64,000 nucleotides of DNA from Haladaptatus sp. DJG-WS-42 (GCF_037198285.1 NZ_CP147243.1:434001-498000), one strand, 5' to 3'. Shown: positions 43,681 through 52,172, counted from the first letter of the stretch. Translations and numbers: made by a program. Notes: a model not told the origin generated them from the letters alone.

Positions 43681-44649
43681 CTAGATGACCTGGTTTTTAA
43701 GGGTGTTGCCAACTCCAACGTCGGATATTCGGTTGAGATTTCTTGCCACAATTGCAGCGACTCTATCGTAGTAGGCAGGCGTATACCCGGAGTTATGCGG
43801 CGTGATGAGTACATTCGAGAAGCCCCAGAGCGGATGGTCTTCTGGCAACGGCTCTGGGTCGGTCACGTCGAGGGCTGCCCCGCGAAGCTTGCCGAGGCGA
43901 ATGGCGCGAACCATCGCATCCGTCTCCACGACGGGGCCGCGGGCAACGTTCACTAAAACCGCCGCTGGTGGCAGCGTCGCGAACGCCTCGCGGTCGATAA
44001 GCCCGCGCGTTTCATCGGTGAGCGGGCAGGCGAGCACGAGGTACTCCGTCCGCGCGAGTGCCTCGTGGAGGTTATCGAAGCCGAACACTTCGTCGGTCGG
44101 GCCGCCTTTTTCCGGTGTGTAGCGGATACCGAGGGTTTCGACGCCGAAGCCCTGCAGGCGTTCGACGACCGCCTGCCCAATCGCACCGAGGCCGACGATG
44201 GTGATGGTCGAGCCTTTGAGTTCGCGAGTTTTGTAGTGTCGCCATTCGCGTTCCTGCTGGCGACGCCATCCTTCGGGGAAACGCCGGGCGAGCGCGAGCA
44301 TCGACGCGACGACGTGTTCGCCGATGTTTGGGCCGTGAACACCGGAGGCTGTCGTGACGGCGATGTCTCTGGCTTCGAGTTTGTCGAGCGGCAGATGATT
44401 GTAGCCTGCGAAAACGCACGCGAACAGTTCTAAGTCTTCTGCGGCGTCTAACAGGTCGTCGTCGATGACGCCGCCGGTTGCGACCGTGGCGTGTTTGATG
44501 AGCGTCCGCTCTTCTGCGGGCGTCTTCGCCACGGCGATGTCGGCGTCTGGGAGTTGTTCGCGAAGGGCGTCTGCGTACTGTTCTACGGGCATCCCGTGGA
44601 CGCACCGGCGAAGCACCAGCACGTCGGGTGAACGGGTCAGTGTGACCAC
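43681..44649 (-). CDS. D-2-hydroxyacid dehydrogenase
   Basis: This 322-aa NAD(P)-dependent enzyme has the nucleotide motif IVGLGAIGQAVVERL near residue 150, the catalytic Arg in VNVARGPVVETDAMV near residue 235, Glu in DVTDPEPLPEDHPLW near residue 262 and His in ITPHNSGYTPAYY near residue 286. Relatives include haloarchaeal D-2-hydroxyacid dehydrogenases and phosphoglycerate dehydrogenase; the lack of a C-terminal ACT domain argues against full-length SerA. The upstream crotonase runs the same way with a 42-nt gap. Confidence 0.9.
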   Translation of the reverse strand: MVTLTRSPDVLVLRRCVHGMPVEQYADALREQLPDADIAVAKTPAEERTLIKHATVATGGVIDDDLLDAAEDLELFACVFAGYNHLPLDKLEARDIAVTTASGVHGPNIGEHVVASMLALARRFPEGWRRQQEREWRHYKTRELKGSTITIVGLGAIGQAVVERLQGFGVETLGIRYTPEKGGPTDEVFGFDNLHEALARTEYLVLACPLTDETRGLIDREAFATLPPAAVLVNVARGPVVETDAMVRAIRLGKLRGAALDVTDPEPLPEDHPLWGFSNVLITPHNSGYTPAYYDRVAAIVARNLNRISDVGVGNTLKNQVI

Positions 44650-44691
44650 CGCGTGTGCATACGCCGTGATTTTCGCCCCCTCGTATTACGA

Positions 44692-45480
44692 TTACCGACC
44701 GACGAACTCCGCAGGCGATTTCTCGAAGAAGGCGTCGTGGCCGCGCGCGAAGTCGTCTGAGGTTGCCAGCCCGGAGATGCGCTCCAGTTCGGACGTGAGC
44801 TGTTCAGAAAGCGTGTTGTCGAAGCTCTCGTGGAGCAAGGCGCGGGTTTCTGCGTAGGCCGCCGTCGGGCCGCTTGCGAGACCCGCGGCGAGGTCTGCGA
44901 GGTGGGCTTCGAAGTCGTCGTCTGCGACTCGTTCCGTTGCAAGGCCGAGCGAGACCGCTTCCTCGCTGCCGACAGGTTCGTCGCGCAGCGTGAGGCGCTG
45001 GGCTTCTCTGAGGCCGACGAGTCGCGGGAGGAAGTAGGTCGAACCGCCGTCGCCAGACAGGCCAATGCGCGGGTAGGCGAACTCGAAGCGCGCCGATTCG
45101 GCCGCGAGGACGATGTCGCCACAGAGCGCGAGGCCGAGGCCGCCGCCCGCGACCACGCCGTTTACGCCCGTGACGACGGGCATCGGGGCGTTCACGAGCG
45201 CAGTGACAATCGCGTGAAGGTCGGTGGCGAGGTGCCGGAGGCGTTTTTCATCACTTTCGTCGCCCGAGAGCGTGCCGAGGTCTGCGCCGGTACAGTACGT
45301 GCCCCCGCTTCCCGTGAGGACGAGACAGCGCACGTCGTCGCGAGCGACGGCGTCGTAGGTGGCTTCGCGCAACTCGGCAGCCATCTTGCGGTCGAGTGCG
45401 TTGTGCGCGGCCGGTCGGTCTAATCGAATCGTGCAAACTGCATCGTCGTCGGTGACGGTTACGTATTCGAACTCGGACAT
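44692..45480 (-). CDS. Enoyl-CoA hydratase/isomerase (crotonase) family, PaaG-like
   Basis: This 262-aa crotonase has the oxyanion-hole parts HNALDRKMAAELREA (~26) and TYCTGADLGTLSGD (~61), and ALVNAPMPVVTGVNGVVAGGGLGLAL (~94). The two glutamates used by hydratases are absent: the PEI position reads YPRIG (R138) and the second is R162. An Asp is present in LSGDGGS (D144), the pattern of PaaG-type isomerases. It more likely isomerises an acyl-CoA double bond or ring epoxide than hydrates it. Start at 45480 (MSEFEYVTV). Confidence 0.85.
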   Translation of the reverse strand: MSEFEYVTVTDDDAVCTIRLDRPAAHNALDRKMAAELREATYDAVARDDVRCLVLTGSGGTYCTGADLGTLSGDESDEKRLRHLATDLHAIVTALVNAPMPVVTGVNGVVAGGGLGLALCGDIVLAAESARFEFAYPRIGLSGDGGSTYFLPRLVGLREAQRLTLRDEPVGSEEAVSLGLATERVADDDFEAHLADLAAGLASGPTAAYAETRALLHESFDNTLSEQLTSELERISGLATSDDFARGHDAFFEKSPAEFVGR

Positions 45481-45814
45481 GGCAAAGAGAGGGCAGGCCA
45501 GCCCCAAAACTGTGCCGTCACTCAGTTCGCCCGCTAGCGGTTCGGGCCATCATTTTGGAGGACGGTTCGTGTCGAGGAGTCCAGTCAGGCTCTCCTTCGT
45601 TGGGGTAATCCCAAAGACGCGAACGAACTCGAGTGCGACACACCGTGGATATTGGTATCTGAGGGATAATCGGTGAACTGATTGCAAGTAGAACAGTCAA
45701 TATCTGTGGAATAGTCCGAAGCAGTCCGGGAGAGTCGGTGGTGTGGGGAGGTTTTCGTCACACCTGACGGGGCAAAGGGTCAGGAATTTAACCCCGCCAT
45801 GCGCGGGTATTGGT
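45481..45814. other. 334-nt divergent intergenic region
   Basis: This gap lies between the divergent crotonase and geranylgeranyl-reductase-family genes. The right end holds AATTTAACC (45785-45793), a TATA box 24-30 nt before the ATG at 45815. No coding frame with haloarchaeal character is visible. The crotonase promoter should lie in the left part. Confidence 0.5.
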
Positions 45815-47182
45815 ATGAAGCGAGTTGACGTTGCGATAGTCGGCGGGGGGCCTGCTGGCTCCTCGGCCGCAAAGGCGGCGGCAGAACGAGGTGCCGACGC
45901 CATCGTTTTAGAGAAGGGGGTACCCCGTGCAGACCGCGAGCAACTCGGCCCGGATTCGACCGACGCCGCGGGGATGCTCGACTACTGGATCGACCTGATG
46001 GACATGGAGCCCTCTGAGTTCCCTGAAGACGTTATTCTCTCTCGTCTCGACGGCGCACAGTTCATCGGTCCAACCGAGAAGTTCACCCTCCAGAAAACCG
46101 GCATCCCGGCGAAGTACGACGGCTTTGGCTTCTGTTTCCACCGCGCTCGATTCGACGACTGGCTGCGCGCCGAAGCCGAAGAAGCCGGTGCCGAATATCG
46201 CGTGAAAGCCGCCGTCCGGAACGTCGAAACGACGCTTGCCGGTGGCCCGAAACACACGCTCACGCTACGCGATGGCTCAGAAATCGAAGCCGAGTACCTC
46301 GTGCTCGCAGACGGGCCACAACGCCAGGTCACGATGGACACCGTAGACCAGTTCATGCCCGCTGGCCGCTCCGTGGCCGACTATCTCGGCCCGAAAAAGG
46401 CAAACCACATCGCGTATCAGGAACACCGCGAGTTCCCCGAGGAGTTAGTCGAGCGCAACCTCATCAAGTTCTGGTGGGGGCTCATCCCCGGTCACACAGC
46501 GTATCCATGGGTGTTCCCGAACGACGGGACCGTCCAGCGCGTGGGCCTCACCATGCCGATTGGCATGAATCTTGAAGATGTGCAGTACCCACACGAGTAC
46601 AAACTGCTGCGCCACGACGACACGCAGATTCCGGCCGGTCGTGTCTACCTCCGACGGCTGCTCGAAATGCTCTACGGCGACGAGTACGACATCGAGGACG
46701 ACTTCCCGCTCGTCGAAACTCGCGGCAAGAACAAGGGCACGGAAGCCTACCCAATCTCTTCGACACGCCCAATCGATTCCCCCGTGGCCGCGAACATCGC
46801 CGTCACCGGCGGCGCGATGGGCGGCACGTCCCACTTCCACGAAGGCGGCGACCACGTCGCCGTCCGCACGGGCAAACTCGCGGGTGCAATGGCCGCCGCA
46901 GGAACGCTCAACTCCTACAACACGGCGTGGAAGCGCGCCCTCGGGAGCGAAATCCTGCGGAGCGTTGCGATGGCCGACTACGTCACCGATTTCACACCCC
47001 GCGACTGGGACAAGACGTTCGGCACGCTCGATCGCATCTTAGACCGCGGCGGTTACACAACCACACAGGCGCTCTCCTCGGGCGTCGCCGGGATGAAACT
47101 GGCCGCAAAGTACCGCAAAATCAAGCTCGGCTATCGGAACCACTCCTACGTGCAGATTCACGAAGACGAGTACACGGCGTAA
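45815..47182 (+). CDS. Geranylgeranyl reductase family FAD oxidoreductase
   Basis: This 455-aa flavoprotein starts VDVAIVGGGPAGSSAAKAAAERGADAIVLEKG (FAD Rossmann motif) and contains the family hallmark YPWVFPNDG near residue 231 (the YxWxFP pattern) and the second FAD loop PVAANIAVTGGAMGG near residue 325. Family members saturate isoprenoid chains of archaeal lipids or chlorophyll/quinone side chains. At this divergence it could be a lipid reductase or a FixC-like oxidoreductase. The start at 45815 is fixed by the TATA position. Confidence 0.85.
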   Translation: MKRVDVAIVGGGPAGSSAAKAAAERGADAIVLEKGVPRADREQLGPDSTDAAGMLDYWIDLMDMEPSEFPEDVILSRLDGAQFIGPTEKFTLQKTGIPAKYDGFGFCFHRARFDDWLRAEAEEAGAEYRVKAAVRNVETTLAGGPKHTLTLRDGSEIEAEYLVLADGPQRQVTMDTVDQFMPAGRSVADYLGPKKANHIAYQEHREFPEELVERNLIKFWWGLIPGHTAYPWVFPNDGTVQRVGLTMPIGMNLEDVQYPHEYKLLRHDDTQIPAGRVYLRRLLEMLYGDEYDIEDDFPLVETRGKNKGTEAYPISSTRPIDSPVAANIAVTGGAMGGTSHFHEGGDHVAVRTGKLAGAMAAAGTLNSYNTAWKRALGSEILRSVAMADYVTDFTPRDWDKTFGTLDRILDRGGYTTTQALSSGVAGMKLAAKYRKIKLGYRNHSYVQIHEDEYTA

Positions 47183-47187
47183 AAAGG

Positions 47188-47195
47188 GTTTAAAC
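47188..47195 (+). promoter_or_regulatory. TATA-like box before a candidate RNA gene
   Basis: GTTTAAAC lies just after the upstream stop codon. No open reading frame follows, but a structured region begins about 25-30 nt downstream. Confidence 0.45.
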
Positions 47196-47216
47196 CGGCG
47201 GCCCGCTAACATCCGT

Positions 47217-47400
47217 TTGCGTGCCATTAGTCCCCGCCCGAGCGTACCTGTTCAGGGTGCAATGACTGTGCGGCGAACCCAGGCACGCGACATACGGAGA
47301 ATCCGCCATTCGGCGGCGCCTGACACGAGGGTTTCCCGGTTGACGCGGCACGCCGCCTCGGGATGATACCGGCCGTTAGTGTCTCGGGCGACACTGTCTC
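47217..47400 (+). ncRNA. Candidate structured non-coding RNA
   Basis: The segment begins at the distance expected from the TATA-like box and can fold into several GC-rich elements. A closing stem GCGTGCC/GGCACGC (47219-47225, 47282-47288) encloses GGGT/ACCC. CCGCC-ATTC-GGCGG (47303-47316) and GCGG-CACG-CCGC (47345-47356) follow, the latter inside CCGGT/ACCGG with TGAC and GATGAT strands that look kink-turn-like. AGTGTC/GACACT (47378-47395) closes the 3' end. No SRP or RNase P core motif is visible. It lies between two convergent genes. Confidence 0.45.
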
Positions 47401-47433
47401 CATTCGAAACGATTCAGTGAGTGGCTACTGTGT

Positions 47434-48633
47434 TCAGAACTCGCCTGCGATGATGTCTGCGACGCGCTGGCGGTCGAACAGTTTCGTATCTCCGTCTTCT
47501 TCGCCGAACACGTCCGGGTAAAGTTGTTGTGCGCCGCGTTCGGTGAGGAACAGGTTATGAATCGGTCCTTGGAACAGGTAGCCACCGCGGTACACCTGCT
47601 CGTTTTGGACGGCGGTGAGTTCGCGTGCCAGTGAGTGCTCCTGCATGAACGCGAGCACCGTGTCGCGGAACTCGGCCGCACTCTTGCGCTCGTGGGCGCG
47701 CAGCATGATGACGTCCGGGTCGATTTCGAGCATCGTCTCGTAGTCGATGCGCCCGCGGTCGGTCGTGCTGAGGCCTTGGATACCCGTGCCTGAGAGCGCG
47801 TCGCTCACGCCGAGGTCGCGCCACTGTTTCTTGCTCGTGCCCTTGTCGTTCAACCGGTAGGGTGAGAACTCCTCGGGTTCGTTGCTTCCCTCGTACACCA
47901 GCAACACGTTCGGCCGGTCGTCTGCGGGTGGCAGTTTGGTCTGGATATTGGCGATGAACGCGTTGTGGAGTTCCGCGAACGCCTCGTAGCGTTCCTGTTC
48001 GCCGAACAGCTGGGCCACTTTCTCGAAGGCTTCGTACAGCGTGTAGTAGCGGTAGTCGTGCCAGTCGTCCTCGCGGCGGAAAATGAGATTCCCGAAGAAG
48101 GGGCCGACGTTTTCCGTGATTTCGGCCACGTCCTCCTCGCTCCAGTCGAACCAGTTTATCAGCATTTGCGGGTCCATCACGTGGACGTCGTTATCGAGTT
48201 CGTAGAAGATCTCCTTCGACATCCCCGCCTCGCCGAGGTCGTTCGCTTCGAGCATGTCGCGGTTTACGCTCACGCCGGGGAGTTCGTCGTACACCTGCGT
48301 GTAGTAGCGACCCGACCCGCCGATGCCCGTCATCCCATCGCCTTTGCCGAGGGCGACGCCCATGTCCGCGTAGCCGCCGTCGTAGGCGACCCATTTCTCT
48401 GGAACCGACTCGAACGTGAGTTCACCGACTGGCTCCATCGAGGCGGTGTAGCTGCTCGACTCGGTTTCGGTCGTCTGCCCGGCGGTGGCCGTGTCACTCG
48501 CCGCCGATGTCGTGGTCTCTGCTGGCGTGTCACCCGTACAACCCGCGAGCAGACCAGCGCCGAGCAGCGCGCCGCCGTAGGTGATGAAGTTTCTCCGCGT
48601 CGGTGCATCTCGTGATTCCTCAGTGCCCGTCAT
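47434..48633 (-). CDS. ABC transporter substrate-binding lipoprotein, iron/siderophore type
   Basis: This 399-aa protein starts with a Tat lipoprotein signal: RRNFITYG (R13, R14) and lipobox LLAGC (C32), then a Thr/Ser-rich linker. The body looks like the periplasmic-binding fold of Fe3+-siderophore/BtuF proteins (PEKWVAYDGGYADMGVALGKG, IDPDVIMLRAHERK, LTAVQNEQVYRGGYLFQGP). It would capture a metal chelate outside the cell. No permease or ATPase gene adjoins it. Two DtxR-like palindromes overlap its promoter, so iron control is likely. Confidence 0.85.
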   Translation of the reverse strand: MTGTEESRDAPTRRNFITYGGALLGAGLLAGCTGDTPAETTTSAASDTATAGQTTETESSSYTASMEPVGELTFESVPEKWVAYDGGYADMGVALGKGDGMTGIGGSGRYYTQVYDELPGVSVNRDMLEANDLGEAGMSKEIFYELDNDVHVMDPQMLINWFDWSEEDVAEITENVGPFFGNLIFRREDDWHDYRYYTLYEAFEKVAQLFGEQERYEAFAELHNAFIANIQTKLPPADDRPNVLLVYEGSNEPEEFSPYRLNDKGTSKKQWRDLGVSDALSGTGIQGLSTTDRGRIDYETMLEIDPDVIMLRAHERKSAAEFRDTVLAFMQEHSLARELTAVQNEQVYRGGYLFQGPIHNLFLTERGAQQLYPDVFGEEDGDTKLFDRQRVADIIAGEF

Positions 48634-48636
48634 GGT

Positions 48637-48652
48637 TTTAGGCCCACCTAAA
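48637..48652 (-). promoter_or_regulatory. DtxR/Idr-type operator, proximal
   Basis: TTTAGG-CCCA-CCTAAA is a perfect 6-bp inverted repeat that matches the TTAGGnnnnCCTAA core bound by DtxR-family iron-dependent repressors. It lies 4-19 nt before the ATG at 48633, over the expected transcription start. Confidence 0.75.
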
Positions 48653-48672
48653 CCAACATAACTGTGTCGATT

Positions 48673-48688
48673 TTTAGGCCAACCTAAA
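48673..48688 (-). promoter_or_regulatory. DtxR/Idr-type operator, distal
   Basis: TTTAGG-CCAA-CCTAAA is the second near-identical palindrome, centred 36 bp upstream of the first. Together they bracket the likely TATA region (TTATG near 48658). Confidence 0.75.
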
Positions 48689-48787
48689 TTCTTGTAGCAG
48701 CGTGCGTGCAGCTGAGCCGTGGCTTGTTTCGACCCAACCCCGGAGCGAAACGTTATCCTCACTTGCCCGTCTTCTCACACCCACTCG

Positions 48788-49003
48788 ATGAACCAACAGC
48801 GCTTCGTCACACTCGCGGCGCTCGCCTTTGGCTTGATTCTGGTGAGCTTCATCATTCTCGGCTTCTCGCGGCTCGTCCTCCCGTTCAGAACGGCGCGCGT
48901 GCTCGCCGCGCCGACGACGTTTGCGGCCTTTTTACTCGTCCTTTACCTCCTCGTGCGCGGCGTCCTTTCTGCACTCGGCATCGCCAAAATCCGCGAGGAG
49001 TGA
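48788..49003 (+). CDS. Small two-helix membrane protein
   Basis: This 71-aa protein has hydrophobic segments about 8-28 and 40-62 (FVTLAALAFGLILVSFIILG; FAAFLLVLYLLVRGVLSALG). Start at 48788. No named family recognised. It precedes the HTH membrane protein on the same strand by 83 nt and could be its partner or an unrelated stabiliser. Confidence 0.6.
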   Translation: MNQQRFVTLAALAFGLILVSFIILGFSRLVLPFRTARVLAAPTTFAAFLLVLYLLVRGVLSALGIAKIREE

Positions 49004-49086
49004 AGCCTCAAATCGTCGTTGGAACACTCAAAGACCCATTTGAGCTATGCGAAGGGCCTTTTGCTGGGGTGGCGTACAGTGTGGTA

Positions 49087-49725
49087 ATGGCCCGCTTGCT
49101 CCCACTGCGGGCGGACCCGGAAATTTCCCCGGGTGACCCGCGATTGGTGGACGTAGACAGCGAGGCGGCAGACGAGGTGTTCGAGGCGCTCGCTTCGCGC
49201 ACCGCCCGCCGAATTCTCGCCGTCCTCTACGACGATGCCCGCACACCCACAGAAATCCGCGAGGAAGTGGGCACGTCGCTCCAGAACGTCCACTACCACC
49301 TCGACAAACTCCAGAACGCCGGGCTCATCACACCCGCGGGCACCGGCTACTCTGAGAAGGGCAAGGAGATGACCGTCTTTGCGCCGACCAACGAGTCGGT
49401 CGTGCTGTTCGCGGGCGACGAACGCCAACAGTCACTGCTGCGGGGCGTGCTTACCCGACTCGTCGGCGCAATCGTGTTGCTCGCTGGGGCGACTCTCGGC
49501 CTCCAATACGCCCTCGCAAACTGGTTCGTCCAGTCAGGTGGCGCGGAGACGGCGGGAGCCGATGCCGCCACAGACGGCGCGATGGCGGCAGAAGAAGCCG
49601 CGAGAACCACCGCCACGGCCGCCGCCCAAACTGGACCCTTCTTAGACCCCGCGCTCGCCTTCTTCCTCGGCGGGTCGTTCATCATCCTGCTCGCCATCTC
49701 GTGGTGGGCCTACCAGCAAGCCTGA
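49087..49725 (+). CDS. Membrane-anchored winged-helix transcription regulator
   Basis: This 212-aa protein has an ArsR-like HTH at residues ~30-85 (VFEALASRTARRILAVLYD, TPTEIREEVGTSLQNVHYHLDKLQNAGLI), a beta wing, then two membrane helices (about 122-142 and 187-207) separated by an Ala/Thr-rich segment outside or between them. It may sense a membrane or external signal directly. Targets are unknown; the adjacent iron-uptake gene and small membrane protein are candidates. The start may be the GTG at 49081. Confidence 0.8.
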   Translation: MARLLPLRADPEISPGDPRLVDVDSEAADEVFEALASRTARRILAVLYDDARTPTEIREEVGTSLQNVHYHLDKLQNAGLITPAGTGYSEKGKEMTVFAPTNESVVLFAGDERQQSLLRGVLTRLVGAIVLLAGATLGLQYALANWFVQSGGAETAGADAATDGAMAAEEAARTTATAAAQTGPFLDPALAFFLGGSFIILLAISWWAYQQA

Positions 49726-49764
49726 GTGGAAACCGTTTTTCCCGTCTCGCCCGAAGCCTCGGGC

Positions 49765-51036
49765 ATGGACCCTACACCCGTCGCCGACCTCGGCCCGGAC
49801 GCGCGTCGCGCCCTGTTCGCGCGCGATGCGGGCATCGACGAGATTCGAAGCGACGTTGCAGACATCGTCTCTCGCGTCCGCGACGAGGGCGACGTTGCCC
49901 TGCGCCAGTTCTCAAAAGAGTTTGATGGCGTAGACGTTGGCAACCTCGACATCACCGACCAAGCAGAACGCGCCGCAGAAGCGATTGACGACGACATCCG
50001 CGACGCTATCGAGACGGCAGCGGCGAACATCCGTGCATTCCACGAACGCCAACTGCCAGAAGACTGGCGCGTGAGCGACGACGGCCGCGAACTCGGCCGT
50101 CGCTTCCGTCCGCTCGAACGCGTCGGCGTCTACGTCCCCGGGGGCGCGGCGGCCTACCCGTCGAGCGCGCTGATGGGCGTCATCCCCGCACGGGTCGCGG
50201 GCGTCGACCAAGTCGCCGTCGCCACGCCTCCGGCGAAGAAGGTAAACCCGGTGACGCTCGCTGCCATCCACATCGCTGGGGCGGATGCGGTCTATCAAGT
50301 TGGCGGCGCACAGGCCATCGCCGCGTTCGCCTACGGGACGGAAACCCTCCCTCGCGTTGAGAAAATCGCCGGGCCGGGCAACAAGTGGGTCACGGCGGCG
50401 AAAGCCGAGGTGCGCGGTGACGTGGAAATCGACATGCTCGCGGGGCCGAGCGAATTGCTCGTCGTCGCAGACGAAACGGCGAATCCGCGATTCGTCGCCG
50501 CAGACATGCTCGCCCAAGCAGAACACGACCCGAACGCCGCGGTCGTGACGGTCACCGACAGCGAGGAACTCGCCGCAAACGTAGCAGAAGAACTCGAAAA
50601 ACAGGCGAGCGAGCGCGAACGCGAGGACATCATCCACGAAGCGCTCGAAAACGACGCGAGCGGCCTCTTCGTCGCCCGCTCGATGTCAGAAGCCATCCTG
50701 TTCGCAGAGGAGTACGCCGCAGAGCACCTTTCGATTCAGGCCGACGACGACGAGTCGATTCTCAACCGGATTGCGAGCGCCGGAAGCGTCTTCCTCGGGC
50801 CGTACACGCCCGTGGCTGCTGGCGACTACGCCTCGGGGACGAACCACGTCCTGCCGACCAACGGGCAGGCGAAGGTCACGGGCGGCCTCTCAGTGGACAC
50901 ATTCATGCGCTCGACGACTGTTCAGCGCCTCACGTCTGCGGCACTCTCAGACCTCTCACAGACCATCACGACGCTCGCAGAGGCAGAAGGCCTCGAAGCG
51001 CACGCAGAGAGCGTCCGGACGCGACTTCAGGACTGA
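49765..51036 (+). CDS. hisD: Histidinol dehydrogenase
   Basis: This 423-aa zinc enzyme performs the last two oxidations of histidine synthesis. PLERVGVYVPGGAAAYPSSALMG near residue 116, VYQVGGAQAIAAFAYGTE near residue 176, KIAGPGNKWVTAAKAEV near residue 200, DMLAGPSELLVVAD near residue 225 and the late GTNHVLPTNGQAK near residue 365 are all present. No other his genes are nearby, as usual in haloarchaea. The last 10 nt overlap the convergent lipoprotein gene. Confidence 0.95.
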   Translation: MDPTPVADLGPDARRALFARDAGIDEIRSDVADIVSRVRDEGDVALRQFSKEFDGVDVGNLDITDQAERAAEAIDDDIRDAIETAAANIRAFHERQLPEDWRVSDDGRELGRRFRPLERVGVYVPGGAAAYPSSALMGVIPARVAGVDQVAVATPPAKKVNPVTLAAIHIAGADAVYQVGGAQAIAAFAYGTETLPRVEKIAGPGNKWVTAAKAEVRGDVEIDMLAGPSELLVVADETANPRFVAADMLAQAEHDPNAAVVTVTDSEELAANVAEELEKQASEREREDIIHEALENDASGLFVARSMSEAILFAEEYAAEHLSIQADDDESILNRIASAGSVFLGPYTPVAAGDYASGTNHVLPTNGQAKVTGGLSVDTFMRSTTVQRLTSAALSDLSQTITTLAEAEGLEAHAESVRTRLQD

Positions 51037-51605
51037 GCGTTCGGGTTGCGCGGGAGTTCGAGTTCGAGAAACCCCTCGCCGGTGGAGGTTTTGAACAGCC
51101 GATTTTCATGGGAGAGCGAGAACTGCGTCCGGATACGGACGGGGAGCGCTTCTGGCATCCGGTCTGCCTGCAACCGAAGCTCGATGCCGAGCGAGCCACG
51201 TCCGACTGGGCCGACCTCGGGTACGTCGATGATGGTTCGTTCCGCCTGTGCACCGCGCCCGAACGTCATTTCGGGCCAGGGACTCGCCTCGGGGCGGTCG
51301 AGCGAGACGACGACGCGCGGGCCATTTGGGGTAGACGGAGCCAATATCTCGTAGCGGAAGGAATCGAGGTGCGTACCCTCGCGGTGCCAGATGTTGAGCC
51401 ATAGCCCAAAGCGCCCGTTTTCTGGGTCAAAGTGGCGTTCGGTTGCTGACACCGTGGCGGTGCGCTCGCCGTTATCGAAAAAGGTGAGCGCGGCTCCGTC
51501 CTCGTTCGGCAACCGCTTCCAGTCGAGGTCGTTCGACCCGAGACAGCCGGCCAGCGGGAGGGCGCTCGCCCCGGCGACGGTGGCGAGCAGGTGGCGGCGG
51601 TTCAT
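51027..51605 (-). CDS. Tat lipoprotein of unknown function
   Basis: This 192-aa protein has a Tat lipoprotein signal (NRRHLLATVAGASALPLAGC, lipid Cys C21). The mature part is beta-rich with FRYEILAPSTPNGPRVVVSL and VGRGSLGIELRLQADRMP; no catalytic motif is recognised. It is probably displayed on the outer membrane face. The start is supported by the twin-arginine at residues 3-4. Confidence 0.75.
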   Translation of the reverse strand: MNRRHLLATVAGASALPLAGCLGSNDLDWKRLPNEDGAALTFFDNGERTATVSATERHFDPENGRFGLWLNIWHREGTHLDSFRYEILAPSTPNGPRVVVSLDRPEASPWPEMTFGRGAQAERTIIDVPEVGPVGRGSLGIELRLQADRMPEALPVRIRTQFSLSHENRLFKTSTGEGFLELELPRNPNAQS

Positions 51606-51707
51606 GATACTATTCTAACTAGAACGGGTAAGTGTTTTCCGTTCACTTACACCCCGTACACAATCGAATTACCCTCAGCAAGCGTCTATATTTGCGGAGA
51701 AACACCA

Positions 51708-52172
51708 ATGCAATCATCTGCATCTATCGACATCGCCCAGCCGGTTCAGGACGTGTACGCCTACATCTCGTCCGTTGAGAACATGGCGAACTGGGTGGAT
51801 GGCGTGAGCAACGTCCAGCACGTTTCCGGCGAGCCCGACGAAGAGGGCGCGACGTACACGAGCGACTACACCTACGGCGGCAGAACGACGGAGATGACCT
51901 ACGAGATTACCACCGCAGAGCCGCCAAACCGCTTTGCGATGGTCGGGACGGGGCCGTTCCCGTTCGAAGGTGAACTCCTGCTCACTGCGACGCCGTCAGG
52001 GACGCGCGTGACGAACACCATCGAGGCGGGTGCAGACGGTCGGTTCACGAAGGCGATGTTCACCGTGTTTCGGCCGGTGATGCGCCGGATGATGGCACGC
52101 CAACTCGGGAAGGAACTCGCAATTTTAAAACGCCACCTCGAATCGGCGTCGCCGAGCGAAGTAGCGGCCTGA
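51708..52172 (+). CDS. SRPBCC (START/Bet v1-like) family protein
   Basis: This 154-aa protein is a helix-grip fold: QSSASIDIAQPVQDVYAYIS at the start, MANWVDGVSNVQHV, GATYTSDYTYGGRTTEMTYEI and a long C-terminal helix. Such proteins bind hydrophobic ligands (polyketide cyclase/CoxG-like). Ligand unknown. Start at 51708; the upstream frame is not conserved in character. Confidence 0.85.
   Translation: MQSSASIDIAQPVQDVYAYISSVENMANWVDGVSNVQHVSGEPDEEGATYTSDYTYGGRTTEMTYEITTAEPPNRFAMVGTGPFPFEGELLLTATPSGTRVTNTIEAGADGRFTKAMFTVFRPVMRRMMARQLGKELAILKRHLESASPSEVAA

Noticed and set aside
47217-47290. Reading the candidate RNA as a box H/ACA guide because GGCACGC is followed by GACA
   Set aside because: The pocket would be 29 nt on one side and 1 nt on the other, unlike real H/ACA pockets, so no class was assigned.
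47217-47400. SRP 7S RNA or RNase P RNA at this locus
   Set aside because: The conserved SRP domain IV core and the RNase P CR-I/CR-V sequences were looked for on both strands and not found; the length is also too short.
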